A stretch of DNA of 64,000 bases from Mesorhabditis belari (GCA_958450365.1 CAUEEP010000924.1:558001-622000), one strand, 5' to 3'. Shown: positions 1 through 11,659, counted from the stretch's first letter. Made by a program: numbers and translations. The notes: generated by a model not told the origin, from the letters alone.

Positions 1-677
1 GAAGTGCTGTTCGGCCCAGGGACGAACGACCTCTTCAAGAATTTCCTTTTGATAAACACCTTTATTGATTTTTACTTCTGAATCAATGAAAACCAAAGGA
101 ATTTTTGCCCGTCGCGCAAATAGCCGCTCAAACCGTCACAGATTTCGGATTTTGGCGATGTTGAACGTTTGCAGAGTTGTCGGAAGAGCTCTTTGACCAA
201 ATTCAATCCTTTTGGCAGTTGTTCAATCCACCGAGAAGAGCTTCTCATCGGAGAACAAGATCCGCTTCCAATTCGGCGTTACGGCCCGCTTGACCAATTC
301 GCGGCATCTTTTGAGTCGAATCCGTTTGTGATCATCGGTGTCGAATCGGTGAGCATTTGTCCTTGTTTGAGCTTGTATGGACGAAGGTTTAGACCTTTTT
401 CAGCAACCATTCGGATAGTTTCTCGATTAACTTTGATATTCCTGACGACTTTTCAGAGTGAGATCCTCAAATTTCGCTTGATTCGCTTCTTGATCACTTT
501 TCGATTCCGGGGTGTGTTTACAGTTCGCTTCCTTCCTCTGCCGAGTTGATTCCCATCGTGACCAAGCTCCTCAAATTGTTTGATCGCTTTCGAAACGGTT
601 TGAAGGAATACACGCATCTCACCTTGACGATTTCCGTCACGATGAAGATCCAAAATAGCAGTGCGAAACTTGCTCAT
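1..677 (-). pseudogene. Tc1-like transposase, decayed, cut by window edge
   Basis: Read on the minus strand, a helix-turn-helix start (MSKFRTAILDLHRDG) at 677 is followed by the GRGRKRTVNTPRN linker and then, in shifted frames, by VNRETIRMVAEKGLNLRPY, the catalytic-core start LFSDEKLFSV, PLVFIDSEVKINKG and finally VVRPWAEQHF at the window start. These motifs are typical of Tc1-family DDE transposases, enzymes that cut and paste their own element. Several frame changes separate the blocks, so no active enzyme is encoded. The rest of the catalytic domain lies outside the window. No terminal repeat is visible here, so the element boundary next to the following gene is unknown. Confidence 0.8.
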
Positions 678-847
678 CCTAAAAACATAACAATTCAATC
701 TTTTAGATAAAAATTCAAGAATAAAATAATACAAACGGATTTAAATTGATTATTTTTCGGAAAAACTCTAAGATCCAAGTACTTATACAAAAGTACGCGA
801 TAGAAAAAGTTTGTCTCCATTATTTATTGTCATCCTGTAATAGACGA

Positions 848-880
848 AGTCACAATGTGACTTGGAGTCACATTGTGATT
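848..880. repeat. Short perfect inverted repeat
   Basis: Two nearly perfect 15-base arms (AGTCACAATGTGACT and its complement) are separated by TGG. It lies between the Tc1 remnant and the first visible coiled-coil exon. It may be the end of an element or a hairpin; no function can be assigned. Confidence 0.5.
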
Positions 881-968
881 TCGGAATCCAAAATTTTGCA
901 GTAGAGCATTTTTCCTGCACCATCAAAAAATATGTTTGCCAACAACAATGCAAAACAAAACAATTTAG

Positions 969-3194
969 ACTACTGACGAGAGAAAAATTGCTATATATCA
1001 AGGCCGACTCAAACGGCGGCTCGAAAGTGCAATTGAAACTTGTGCCGAAGTCGCTAATAGCACTTACAACGAATTTAATCTTGTGGTCGAAGTAATCACC
1101 GAGCTTATGCTTGCCACAAGTGCTTCAGACAAAAACAATAAAGAAGAGACGAAACGACTTAAACTGGAATTGGAAAACTTGAAGAAACAAGAGGAAACGG
1201 TGCGAGACATTTTGAAATTGGAAAGGCAAAGACAGGATGAAGCAATGAATGAAAAAAAAGCGGCTCTTCAAACTTACAAGGTAGCCTTTATTGAGTACTT
1301 GAAGGAAATTCTGTTTTTTTTTTTTTGAAAAGTTTAGCAAGCCTTTTTTAAAACAACAATTGAACCCTTTGAACAAAATGTCAGAAATGTAAAATTTATT
1401 TTCCAGGACCAATTCGATGCAACTGGGCACGTTGGGAGGATGTGGGGCGCTGCCGGCATTGATATTCTCAACAATGTCGCAGGACTCTTTATGAGTTCGG
1501 CGGGAAATGCACTTGCTGGTCGAGTCGCACAAACATCGAAAGTGGCTTTTGGAGCTGCAGAGGCGACAAAGAGCGGTACCGCCGCTGGCGCTGAGGCAAA
1601 GAGTGGTTCCAAAGCTGTGGATGCTCAAAAGACCGAAGGAGCAGATGGTGATCAAGCCGGCAACTCCGAAGGATCGGATTCAATTTCAAACGGACTATCA
1701 GCGGTGACAACTCTGGCAAAACAAGATCTCGTAAGTTTGCCCCAAAAACGCTTCCCCAAAAAAATAAAAATGAAGCTTGAGTTTATAATCACTTAACTGG
1801 GAAATTTGGCAACGAAAAAATAACTAGCCATTTTCGCAAAATGAAGATTTGTGAACTCGATATATTTAGATAAAGTTGAAACATGCTGAGCGCAACTTGG
1901 CAAGAGCGAACGCAAATGAGAAGGCGCAACATGAGAAAAGTATCAAGAAACAAGAAGAGCTTGGAGAATTGATTCAAAAAATGCAGTTGCACAACGTGGA
2001 AATGGCGGATTACGAGAAAGTGCTCCCAATCATGGAGGAGGCCGTGCGGCATCTAACTACTGTGGGCTATGCTTTTTTCAGAAAGAATTTCAAGGAGATT
2101 ATATAAAGGCTCTAAACTTTTGATGACAATATATACCTAATAGGAATCATTTTAGGTTCGTAAACAATGGCGGGACATGAGCTCATACTTTCTTTCAATG
2201 AAAGAAGTCATTGTTAATGCGATACAAAAGAAAAATCTGCCTCAAGATATCATCGAAGATTTTGAATTATCGGAGGTTGGTTTTTGAAATAATTTTTGAC
2301 TAGAAAATATGATTTTCAACCAGAGATCTGTCAGAGATTTTTATATTCACTAAAATAATGTATCAAGAGAATTGATGTTAATTAAGAATTGATGCTAATT
2401 AAGGGAAAGGCCACTTTGATTCACCTAGATTCCTTGAAAATTTAGGCATATGACCTTGAGCCTCTTTGGAGAACTCAAGAGTTTTTCTTATTTTTTGAAA
2501 CATTGAATATCTAGTTTCAAAACATAAAACATTTGCTCTATTAAAAACCATGGAACTACCCATAAACAAACGAATTTGTGCTATTATAATTCTAGTACTA
2601 GATTGTAAGCATTTAATTTAAATTAATTTAATTCATTAAATGCGATCGATGTTAATTTCTCTTTTAGGACAAGCTCCTTGAGGCGGAGACAGCCGAAACA
2701 CTTCTGCGCCTTGTCGGCTATTGTATTCAAGTGGAGAATGCAGCCAACTTGTACATAAAAGTCTCCACAAATTACATTTTCCCGGTGCTTGGACGTCTCG
2801 GGTCTCGATTTACTCTTAAAATCAACGAAGTGAAGGCGAGTTGCTTGTGCATTTTGAACAAGAACAAAGAAAACTAAATGCTACTACTGTAACATTACTG
2901 TTGAAAAATTTTTACTAAAAAGTTATAAGTCATTGATGCTTAATCTGCCCAAAAACGTAAGAGCAACTGGAGAATAAAAGATAAAAGAAATATGATTTTC
3001 TCAAAATTTAGGATGAACAAAAGCAATTTGAGGCTCAATACAACAAGACAATGGACGGCGTGAGGGATTTTGTGAATGTAGAGAAGAAGAACCTTGAAAG
3101 TCGCTTTCAGGAACAAATGGCCACTTACACAAAAAGTCTTTCTGGCTTTATGTCGCCCCGTCGAATCACTCGCTCACATTTCCATTTCACATAA
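969..3194 (+). CDS. Coiled-coil protein, unknown function, 5' end not found
   Basis: I do not recognise this gene. Six in-frame exons can be joined: 969-1280, 1407-1730, 1870-2061, 2156-2275, 2668-2829 (or to 2835 with a GC donor) and 3012-3194, with stop TAA. Every exon is a whole number of codons. The protein starts as a charged coiled coil (ETKRLKLELENLKKQEETV). It then has a glycine/alanine-rich, partly hydrophobic stretch (GRMWGAAGIDILNNVAGLF), a low-complexity Ala/Ser/Gly/Glu region, and further helical segments. No start codon or signal peptide was found. The acceptor at 967-968 implies upstream exons, which may have been disrupted by the Tc1 debris at 1-677. It sits head to tail with two genes of similar coiled-coil character, so it could be a diverged relative, but alignment by eye is not convincing. 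Confidence 0.55.
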
Positions 3195-3378
3195 AACTTT
3201 ATTTCTTTATCTCTTCTTCGCTTCAGCAAAACTTTTTGTCGGCTTGATCTATTCAATATTTTTTGTGTTCAATTTTTATTTTCTATTGTACAATGATTCC
3301 AAATAAACAAAGACAAATTTCAGTATTTGGCATCGAAACTCTTCTTTCCAAGAACTGTTATTTGAGGGATCGGCAAAG

Positions 3379-5608
3379 ATGTTCTGGGCCTCATTGCTTA
3401 TCCCTCTTGGCCACATTGCTCTGGCTCATCAACTTCAACATTCGAATCCCTTGAGTCAGAAAGCGTATGAAACATTGGAAGGAATCCATCGCAATTACAT
3501 TTCCCAGAAAAGCGATTTTGATCAGGCTGAAGTTTCATACAACAAGGTGGGAGACTTTGTTCGCTTGAACTAATTCACGTCAAATCTGAATAGAATCTGA
3601 ATACAAATTATTATTTACATGTCCATTTCTTTCAGCTTGTTTCCGACGCACACGGAATGGTCATTTCAGATGAAATCTTCAATAACATCAACAATTTGAT
3701 CTCTCGTCTTAGTTCAGAAAAAAACGAACTCGAAGGATTCCTGGAAAAAGTTGGCAATCAACGATTGACCATTTTGAACAAAAAAGAGGAACAAACACGT
3801 GAAAAGAAGCGACTAGAGAATGAAGTATCACAGATGAGAATGAGATTGAAAACCCTTGACATCAATTACGAGAATGAGCGTCGTTACTATCATCAGGTCT
3901 CTTAATTCTTAGAATTAGATTCAATAAATTCCAGGTAATAAACGAATGCAACCAAGAGGTGGAGAGACGCAACGAGATGATTTCACAACGTGACACCGGA
4001 ACGGGAATGATGATTGGAGGTTCAATTTGCATTGAAATAAAAATACCTTTTATACTTTGGCCAATTATTTTAGGCATCATTTTTCCGCCTCTGCTCATTG
4101 CTGGTGCTGTGAAACACGGAATGGCACAGAGTAAATTAAACGTGTTGGAGCCAAGACTTGGCCAACTCTATTCGGCACTCGAAAACTCTCGCTGTGAGTG
4201 AAAAAGAGACGAAAAAAGTAGTGTTATTCCATCAAGAGACAAAAGCGGGCAGGATCACTTTTAAAACTTCTCCAAAAAGTTCTATTGTACTTTCTTTAAA
4301 CGTTCAATGAAAACTCAGTGATCACTCTCAGAGATTTGAATGAAAACTTTCAGTGATCACTCGGAGATTTGAAAGAGATTAAAAGTTCAAGTTATCTAGC
4401 TTCTAGACACTTAAATTTCTAGTGAAATTCAACAGCTATGTGAACGAAATCAACGCGAAAGCCCATGCCGTTGCACAGCTAGAAGAAACTACTGAATATT
4501 TGTCGGATGAAGTGATTCCGGCAATTACGATGGTCTTCACTCTGACGAATGCAATGCACGTCCAACTGAACGCATGGATTACCGATTTGAGCGAATCGAA
4601 AGCACGTGCGATTCGACTTCGAAGCAACATTGATTTCGATGATGATACACTTACCAGGAAAAGTCTCAGTGCACTACGAAACCGGCTGATGATGAATTCA
4701 TGTGGCCAAAAATGGCGTCATTTTGACGGATACTGCTATCATATATCAGAGGTTTGATATACAAAGTATCTAAATGGATTGAAGATTTTTGAAAAAAAAC
4801 AATCTTCAGTGTTACAAGAGATATATGGCACAAGAGCCCCAATTCATATAACATATATTTCCCCCTTTCTCTGCTTTGAAAACAGAAGATCGGGGGTTCA
4901 ATTCCCGTTCGGAAACTTTCTTTGTCAGTCCTTCTTTGACTTCTTTATTTCAAGCGTACGACCCTTTTCTAGCATCATTTTAGGGCCCAATTAAATTCTG
5001 GCAGACCCAAGAAAACAATTTGCATTTCAGAACGTACTCAACTGGGATGAAGCTAACGATTGGTGCAAGGGAATGAACGCCAATCTTGTCTCGATTCACA
5101 ACGAAAGAGAAAATCGTTTTGTTTCAAGTTTGATCCCTTGGACGGGGCGTGATGCGTGGATTGGTTTAACGGTTTGCATGTAAAACAAAACCTAAAATTT
5201 TATGACAAAACTTGTTTCACAAATGACAAAACTTGTTTCACATTAATTGTTGAAGCTTATTCCGTAATTCTAAGACTTCCGGTTTCAAAAACAAAAAGAG
5301 AAGGGAAAAAATTGAGACAAAAATACATTTGCATTGATTTTAAAACGATTCTGATCGTAAAAATGGCATAGCGTCTTAGTTCGACGGCAATAGATGGACA
5401 TGGACTGATGGCACCACTTTTAATTACAACAGCTGGAATAAAGGAGAACCAAATCGACTCCAAACAGAGCATTGGGTAGAGGTAAGCTCATCAAAAAAAT
5501 AACAAACCTCAGCAAAACCATTTTGAGATGTATCAAGATGGGATTTGGAACAACAACCTCAAAGAGTATGGCAAGAATCTTGCACTCTGCAAAAAGAAGA
5601 GAAGCTAG
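3379..5608 (+). CDS. Coiled-coil protein with C-terminal C-type lectin domain
   Basis: Seven exons keep phase: 3379-3546, 3636-3896, 3935-4193, 4423-4751, 5031-5171, 5380-5481 and 5528-5608, giving 446 residues. The start is chosen because ATG opens a signal peptide (MFWASLLIPLGHIALA). Next comes a coiled coil (NLISRLSSEKNELEGFLEKV), then a hydrophobic segment (IPFILWPIILGIIFPPLL) at about residues 170-190, a second helical region, and a C-terminal CTLD from CGQKWRHFDGYCYH. CTLD hallmarks are visible: NWDEANDWC, NLVSIHNE, AWIGLT, WTWTDGT, GEPN and the final NLALC. CTLDs bind carbohydrate or protein outside the cell. The EPN-like GEPN suggests calcium-dependent sugar binding is possible. The hydrophobic segment could anchor the protein in a membrane. 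The last acceptor (TTTTGAG) is weak. Confidence 0.75.
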
Positions 5609-5820
5609 GGAAAATGATAAATTCTTTTTGAATTTCTCGCTTTTTTCCTTCTTTGCGACTTCTGTAGAAATTTTTTCAACAAAACCTTCAAATTGTTTTT
5701 TTCCTTTTTTAACTTTTGTTTTAACTTTTCTACTGTATTTGTTTAAAAAATAAACCAAACAGTTTTCAGGGATTTGATTTGGAAACAAATTTTGACCTCT
5801 GAGACTATTATTTGACAAAG

Positions 5821-7194
5821 ATGAACACCTTGCACTCTGTCATCAATTTTCTGCTGTTGCTGCAGTCAGTCGAAAAATTTCTTTCTAATACGAATCCATT
5901 TTCAGTGCCACCTTTGGACATTTAAATCAACAACAATCTCAAGAGGAAACCCTGCCGGAAGTAGGCTGGTCTGAGATGCACTCAACTCTCGTCACTCAAC
6001 AACACCAAGCTCAGCAATTCGCCCAATCCACAGCTTTGCTCAAGGAGGTAAACTTCAAATGTTAAATTCATGCTTTTCAAAATCTAACAGACTTAACGAT
6101 TTTTCTTCCAGCTAGTTTCGACCTTGGAAGAAATGCTCAAATCGGATGATTTTGAGGCCAGAGTTTTCATCGACATCCGCAATTTGATTTCTCGCTTGGG
6201 CTCAGAGAAAAACGAAACCGAACAGTTTTTGAAAAAAGTCGATAATCAGCGGTTGACCATTTTGAACAAGAAAGAGGAACAAATGCGTGAGAAGAAACGG
6301 CTAGAAGATGACGTGCCAAAGATTAGAAACCCAAGAAACATTCAAAGAGACTATGAGAATGAAGAGGTTAATGTTTTGAGTGGAAACTAAATTTGAGTTG
6401 TTTTAGAGGTCGAGTGAAACAGAAAATGAAGGCAACCAATATGAGCGCGGATCTAGAGTGATTAGAGGTTGAATTTGAAATGCAAAAAACTTGACTAGAG
6501 CTTTGGAGTGTTTGAAGAAAGTGTAGAAATTGTAAGTGAGGGAAAGGCTGATTTCGAATTTCATGCTCTCAGGACCTCTATGATCATTTCTGCATCGAGC
6601 AGCGTGAGCTGCTCGACGCGGATGAATTCTCGAGAGAATTTGAAGACAAGCGGTGAACAACTCTATCTTGAAGATCCTAAAGAATCTGATGGTCTTTGTA
6701 ATTTTAACCAATACACCTAAACTGATAATGGAAAATAATGAGATTACCAGGTTTTTCTAGTGCTTTTAGTTGAAAATCATTTTCATATTCGACTCAAAAA
6801 CCTAGAACTATTTAAAAAAAGAACCAGGACTAACGAAGATCGTAAGAGCTGATCACCAAAAGTTCTACAGAGCTACTTATTGATATTTGTAGGGATTTGA
6901 TTGGTCAAGGAAATTTTAAATTTAGAGAATGACGTTGAAACTCAAGCCGCCATCGAAGAGCTCGACGATGGAGTGAAAAATTTGGTTTTAATGCTCGAAG
7001 AGAATTCGTTCATTTACCAGCAAACAAATGATTTGGACAATCACCTGAATGAATGGCTTCTCTTTTTGGGCCTGATCTTGCCAAGTGAAATGGAAATCGG
7101 AAGAGATCTTGATCTTGACAATGAGAAGCTCACCGAGAAAAGCCTCAAAGAGCTCAAGCTCAAGCTGAATGAGATCAGTAAAAAGAAGCATTAA
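5821..7194 (+). CDS. Shorter paralogue of the preceding coiled-coil/CTLD gene, no lectin domain
   Basis: Exons 5821-5864, 5906-6047, 6112-6366, 6407-6467 and 6926-7194 join in phase to 256 residues. It opens with a signal peptide (MNTLHSVINFLLLLHATFG). Exon 3 is clearly homologous to exon 2 of the upstream gene: both share NLISRL.SEKNE, NQRLTILNKKEEQ and REKKRLE. The last exon matches the neighbour's pre-lectin region (KLTEKSLKELKLKL against TLTRKSLSALRNRL). It stops there, so the CTLD is absent, and the exon carrying the hydrophobic segment is reduced to about 20 codons. The phase-1 junction between the last two exons is conserved with the paralogue. It may be a functional secreted coiled-coil protein or a decaying copy. 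A polyadenylation-like AATAAA lies about 45 bases downstream. Confidence 0.6.
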
Positions 7195-7660
7195 AACCCT
7201 TTTACATGTTCATCTATTTTCTCATTTCTAAGTCATTCAAATAAATCATTTTCATATTTAAAACTCAACAGGACTTGGAGACAGACATCATAAAGGGCCA
7301 CTTGAGAGATTAGGAGTGAAATCTTCGATTCCTGATCAAAATTTTGCCTACTGAACCAATTAAAATAGTTTTGGTAGCAAAACGTAGTGAGTGGTGTTTA
7401 CTTTACCAAAAATGAAAGAGATCAGAAAAATATATAAAAAACTTCCAGAAACCACTTCCAAGTGCACGTCGACTGTTTCTGGATCTCAGTAGAGTGCGTT
7501 CCTCGTCAGTAAGTAATTGCTGGAGTAAGATCCGCATGAGTAATTTTTACTCGATTAATCGACGTTTTTTGGTCGAGTAACCACGAGTAATCCTCTTTAC
7601 ACGTCGAGTAAATTGAATATCTTTACATTCATTTCATTTTTCTCGGCTGAAATTTTTCTC
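7195..7660. other. Intergenic, no gene seen
   Basis: AT-rich sequence after the third coiled-coil gene. Only short local repeats of the type GAGTAA/TCGAGTAA around 7510-7610 stand out. No coding potential or RNA gene was recognised. Confidence 0.5.
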
Positions 7661-8146
7661 GGCTCGATTTCAAATGACCCAGTAATGATAGAATTCGGCT
7701 TACGGTCCGATTAGCACAGAGCTTATGGCTAGACTAACAAGGTTTGTGATGTAATGTGATGGTTTGTGTATTCATCAAAACTATGTAAGGAAAAAGTATG
7801 TTTAGACTTTTTTCAAACAGAAATGCCCGACTTTATCTTGTCTTACAAGGGAATGGTCTCAGCTCCAAGTTCGAAATCGACTAGAAACACAGTGCATAAC
7901 GTCGAATCGGCAATGTCGAACAAAACGCCACAAAAATTAGCCGCTAATAGCCACGGAAACGCGAGGAATCTGACATGCAAAATTGGGAATTTGAAGAACA
8001 AGTTGAAGCAGCTGAAAAGCAGAATGATGAATGCAAAAACCATCACATTAGATCACAAACCTTGTTAGTCTAGCCACAAGCTCTATGATACTCTTGTGCT
8101 AACCGGAGCCAAATTTTATCATTGCTGGGTCATTTGAAATCGAGCC
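7661..8146. mobile_element. Non-autonomous element with ~100-bp inverted repeats
   Basis: The left arm, about 7661-7762, begins GGCTCGATTTCAAATGACCC. It is the reverse complement, with a few mismatches and indels, of about 8038-8146, which ends at CGAGCC. The interior holds an open frame at 7766-8068 (100 codons with MPDFILSYKGMVSAPS, followed by a basic segment) that matches nothing I know. Long arms and small size suit a MITE or foldback element, possibly carrying captured sequence. No clear target-site duplication was identified. Confidence 0.65.
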
Positions 8147-8279
8147 AACAGCTCGATTTCAAAGTTACTAAGCTAAAGAAACTTAGCTTCGTAACTAGGC
8201 TGTACTTTTATGCTAAATTCTTAAAGAAAGAAGTCCTGAGAAATGGATTTGTCCTAACTTGAATTGGTTCGGCTTGGCT

Positions 8280-8640
8280 TCTGGCTTCTAGGAACAACCC
8301 TGAAAATACACGAGGAATTTTGAGACTTATGGAAAGCTGCTACTACTTCGAGAACAAATTTATCAAAGAACTTTCGAGACTTTTTTCCATTAAAATTACA
8401 ATTTACACGATTACGAATGAAGCATGTCGAGAGTTTTTAATTCTAGCATAAGACATTTCATTTCATTATGCTTCGATGAGCTCAAAATTTGACATCGTCT
8501 CATTCAATTCAACGTTCTCAAGTTTCTCACAATCTGAAGTTTCTCATTTTGTCAATCAAAAAAAAATAAATTATGTTTACTAAAATAATTTAAATCGGAA
8601 GTAGTATGGGTGATTGGCCTTCAGTTTCAAAGCACGCACG
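8280..8640. repeat. Dispersed direct repeat, copy 1
   Basis: Sequence from GAACAACCCTGAAAATACAC to the AAATCGGAAGTAGTATGGGT stretch recurs at about 9268-9600 in the same orientation with small differences. The mariner fragment at 8760 lies between the copies, so this is a local duplication with an insertion. The part after 8640 (CACGCACGCAAAGAATTTG) recurs instead at 10268-10385, showing repeated local rearrangement. Confidence 0.7.
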
Positions 8641-8759
8641 CAAAGAATTTGTGATAAGAAATTCGAGAGCAGAGCTCTCTTCTCCCCTTCTTTGTTCTTT
8701 CGGAATCCGTGAGAGCGTGACGACATTAGAAGATCAGCGACATTAGAAACTTGTTACTA

Positions 8760-9070
8760 TTGGGTTGGTGAATTGAAAATTGCCGAACTTTGAACTAAAA
8801 TTTATTCAATATAAAACCATAAATTCATTCCAAATAATTTCGATTATTATTGACGGCCTCTGCCCATTTTACAGGCAATTTGCGGATTCCTCTTTCGTGG
8901 TAGGATTTTGCTTTTGAATCGAAAAAGTTTCAAAGCCAATTTTTGACTGCTTCTTCCGAATCGAAGTGTTCTCCCGCAAGCTCATTACTCATGATCCGGA
9001 ATCAATAGTAATCAAAAGGGGCGAGGTCCGGACTGTATGGGGATGTGCCAAAAGTTCCCAAACAAGGTTT
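8760..9070 (-). mobile_element. Mariner fragment with transposase C-terminus
   Basis: Starts at TTGGGTTGGTGAA directly after TA, the same terminus as the 522-529-bp MITEs at 27646 and 56442. Read on the minus strand, positions around 9005-9045 give HPYSPDLAPFDY, the third catalytic aspartate region of mariner DD34D transposases. The rest of the transposase is missing or scrambled. It looks like the parent-type element of those MITEs, truncated inside the duplicated repeats. Confidence 0.65.
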
Positions 9071-9267
9071 TGAAAATCTTTCGGAAAAATAGCTTTTTCT
9101 ATTCTAGCGTACCAAGAAAACTATTACATCCCAAATTTTCTTATCAAAATTTGTTTGTCAGCAATTTTTTTCGCAAGAATTTCCCCTTTTTGATAGGTGC
9201 TATCCCCGTATTTCTTTTGGGTTCTCTACCGTTTTCTGGACAAGTTTGGTTTTTTCTGGCTTTTAGG

Positions 9268-9600
9268 AACAACCCTGAAAATACACGAGGCATTTTGAGA
9301 CTTAAGGAAAGCTGCTACTACCTCTAGAACAAATTTATCAAAGAACTTTCAAGACTTTTTTTTCCCTTAAAATCACAATTTGCACGATTACGAATGAAGC
9401 ATGCTGAGAGTTTTTAATTCTAGCATAAGACATTTCATTTCATTATGCTTCGATGAGCTCAAAATTTGATCATCGTCTTGGTCAATTCAACTTTCTCAAG
9501 TTGCTCACAATCTCAATTTCCTCATTTTTTCAATCAGAAAAAAGGAGATTATGTTTACTAAAACAATTTAAATCGGAAGTAGTATGGGTGATTGTCATTT
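9268..9600. repeat. Dispersed direct repeat, copy 2
   Basis: Second copy of the repeat at 8280-8640. It joins at about 9600 to sequence that belongs to the last intron and the tail of the kinase gene, as seen at 22460-22490. The junction marks a recombination breakpoint. Confidence 0.65.
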
Positions 9601-9638
9601 AGTTTCAAGATAAGGCAATGAGGGATCAATTTTTTTAG

Positions 9639-10237
9639 GTGCACGAATTTTGACCGACGATCGAGACCGAAAGCCGACGAAGTCTGTCAACAATTAGCAG
9701 CTCTTCCCCGGGTTAGTTACTCATAAAGCACATTCATCGAACTTTCTGGACCGGAACATCAAGATATCCATCCAACGATCGACGAGTCGAGTCAAGTCTT
9801 GATTCGACCAGTTGGTTTTGATGATACCGATGAGCGACAACCAATTAGCGGGACACTTTCTTTTGACCTCTCCATTCCAGATGTGACGACCATCAGCAAT
9901 TCTTCGGAAGTCAACGCAATATCAAAAAAGAAAGCAAAATAGTAACGAAGGAACACAAACCCGAAAAAGAACAAATGGAAGAAAATGTCGCTGGGGCTCA
10001 ATTTGAAATAGCAGAAGCTCGAACAAATCGCAGCACAAATCATTCTGAACTTTCCCCACCACCGATCACATCATCTATGTGGCCGTTAGAAGCAGTGCTG
10101 CTAAGAAATGCTAACTTTGGTACAAGTTTAGAAGCAAACCAAAAGCTAAACAATTTCAAGATAATTCATCCTGAAGAAAAACCGGTTTTGGCGGATCATA
10201 AACTCAAACGAGTCCAAAACCTTTCGAGGATTAGGAA
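9639..10237 (+). pseudogene. Kinase-gene tail fragment, pseudogene copy 1
   Basis: Nearly the same sequence as exon 7 and the first part of exon 8 of the kinase-lectin gene at 22492-23060. It includes the subdomain XI block CTNFDRRSRPKADEV and the linker with DDTDERQPISG and RNANFGT. It is dead: the acceptor TTTCTAG of the intact copy is TTTCTGG here, one A is missing from the poly-A run before GAAAGC (about 9925-9935), which shifts the frame, and the membrane span and stalk are absent. It ends in unrelated repeat sequence at about 10237. No kinase catalytic exons precede it. Confidence 0.8.
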
Positions 10238-10920
10238 GAATGAGTGATTGTCATTCAGTTTTGTGTGACGCACGCAAAGAATTTGTGATAAGAAATTCGA
10301 GGGCAGGGCTCTCTTCTCCCGTTCTTTGTTCTTTCGGAATCCGTGGGACCGGAAGTTCAACGTCATTAGAAGATCAGCGACATCAGAAGATCAGCGACAG
10401 TCAAAGCTCATTTGTAATATCTCCTTTTTTAATTTTGATGACTTGTTATTCGTTCTTCAATGGGTTATTCGATGCGTTATGCGTTATTCTCTCACCGCCA
10501 AATACAGACGCCCCGTCGACCGTTTCCTTATTAACTCTATTCTGACCACGTACGGATTGGATGCTACTGTTGTCTTCTCATACCGCATGGAAATCTTCTT
10601 TCCAATTCGTCCCCGTCCTTTGAAACACATTATTTCTGCAAAACATTGAGCATCAAATCCATTCCACTCATTCCATCGATCACCGCAAGACCCACTACCT
10701 TGCTTTGCCGGGTCCACAACGGTTTAACGCTCTGATCCCACGAGGTTCAAAAGGCAATCTCCCGCACACTATGTAACAAAGGACTCTTGGGATCAAACGG
10801 GAATTATGGATATTTCCAAAGGCAAAATCGACTGTTGGTTAGGGTTGGAGGTATATTAGAAAATCAACGCAAAACTTCTGAATTCCTAGCACAAAAATGC
10901 TGAATAGCGCTGGAGTGATG
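10238..10920. other. Less AT-rich unexplained stretch with open frames
   Basis: After repeat sequence shared with 8640-8755, the part from about 10420 to 10860 is richer in G+C than its surroundings. It holds overlapping open frames on both strands (107 codons at 10326-10649, 77 codons on the minus strand at 10484-10717). The plus frame includes TAKYRRPVDRFL and EIFFPIRPRPL. I recognise neither. It could be an exon of a lost gene or part of an unidentified element. Confidence 0.3.
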
Positions 10921-11007
10921 AGAGCAAGACACAAATTGGTTCACCAACAAACCGGATGATATTCTTGTGCAAAAAGCAACTCATGCAAGCAAACAAAAGA
11001 AATCTCA

Positions 11008-11620
11008 AACCTATTATATAAATTGTTGATCCTTTTCTTTACGTACAAAGTTTTAGATAGCTTGGTGGTCAAAAAAAGTGGCATACATCTTATCGGACTG
11101 ACCCCGGTTCCTTTCAATTTTGGTCTCGATTTTTGGTTTCATCGCTTGGATTGAAATCCAATATTTAACGATTAAAATTGATACATAATTCTGATGAACC
11201 TAAAGTTATTCAAGAACAATGAAGCAATTTCTCATCCTTGTTTCCAGCTACATTAGTTTTACTAACAATAAGTGATAATTGAAAGTCCGGGTAAACATTT
11301 CAAAAGCTTGACTCACAATCAAAAAACGATTAGAAGAAAGTTGTTACATACTCTTCTTTTAATTTCTTTTTAATTTAAAATCACCTTGGTTCTGATCTTG
11401 TCTTTACTCCAGTCTTCCATTTGTTTTGTGGTCAAGTGTTATCAGTCAGTTCCTCAGAGTCAGATCAAGTGTTATCAGTCAGTTCCTGAGTCTAAAACGC
11501 TGACTAATCCGCCAACTAATCCGCCAACTAACCAGCGACTTATTTTCACATATCATATCATCAAATACCGATCACTCATTTAAGTAATAATTTGAATAAT
11601 TTGTTTGATTTGAGTAATCT
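11008..11620. repeat. Repeat shared with 13.9-14.0, 12.6-12.7 and 15.5-15.9 kb
   Basis: Positions 11008-11106 (with TAGCTTGGTGGTCAAAAAAA) recur at 13912-14006. Positions 11120-11590, including ATGAAGCAATTTCTCATCCT, recur at about 15490-15900 just upstream of the CTLD gene at 16379. A shorter part (ATTTAAAATCACCTTGG) recurs at 12645. The copies look like duplicated 5' flanking DNA of the CTLD locus, so a lost CTLD copy may once have followed here. No intact gene is visible. Confidence 0.65.
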
Positions 11621-11659
11621 TTGTGGGAAATTCGCCGGAGACTTTATGAAACAAAATAG

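Noticed and set aside
1125..1655. 176-codon minus-strand frame
   Set aside because: Overlaps phase-consistent plus-strand exons and crosses their intron; antisense shadow.
6590..6652. Extra exon in the third coiled-coil gene (DLYDHFCIEQRELLDADEF)
   Set aside because: It leaves phase 2, which cannot connect to the last exon; the direct 6467-to-6926 junction keeps the phase conserved with the paralogue.
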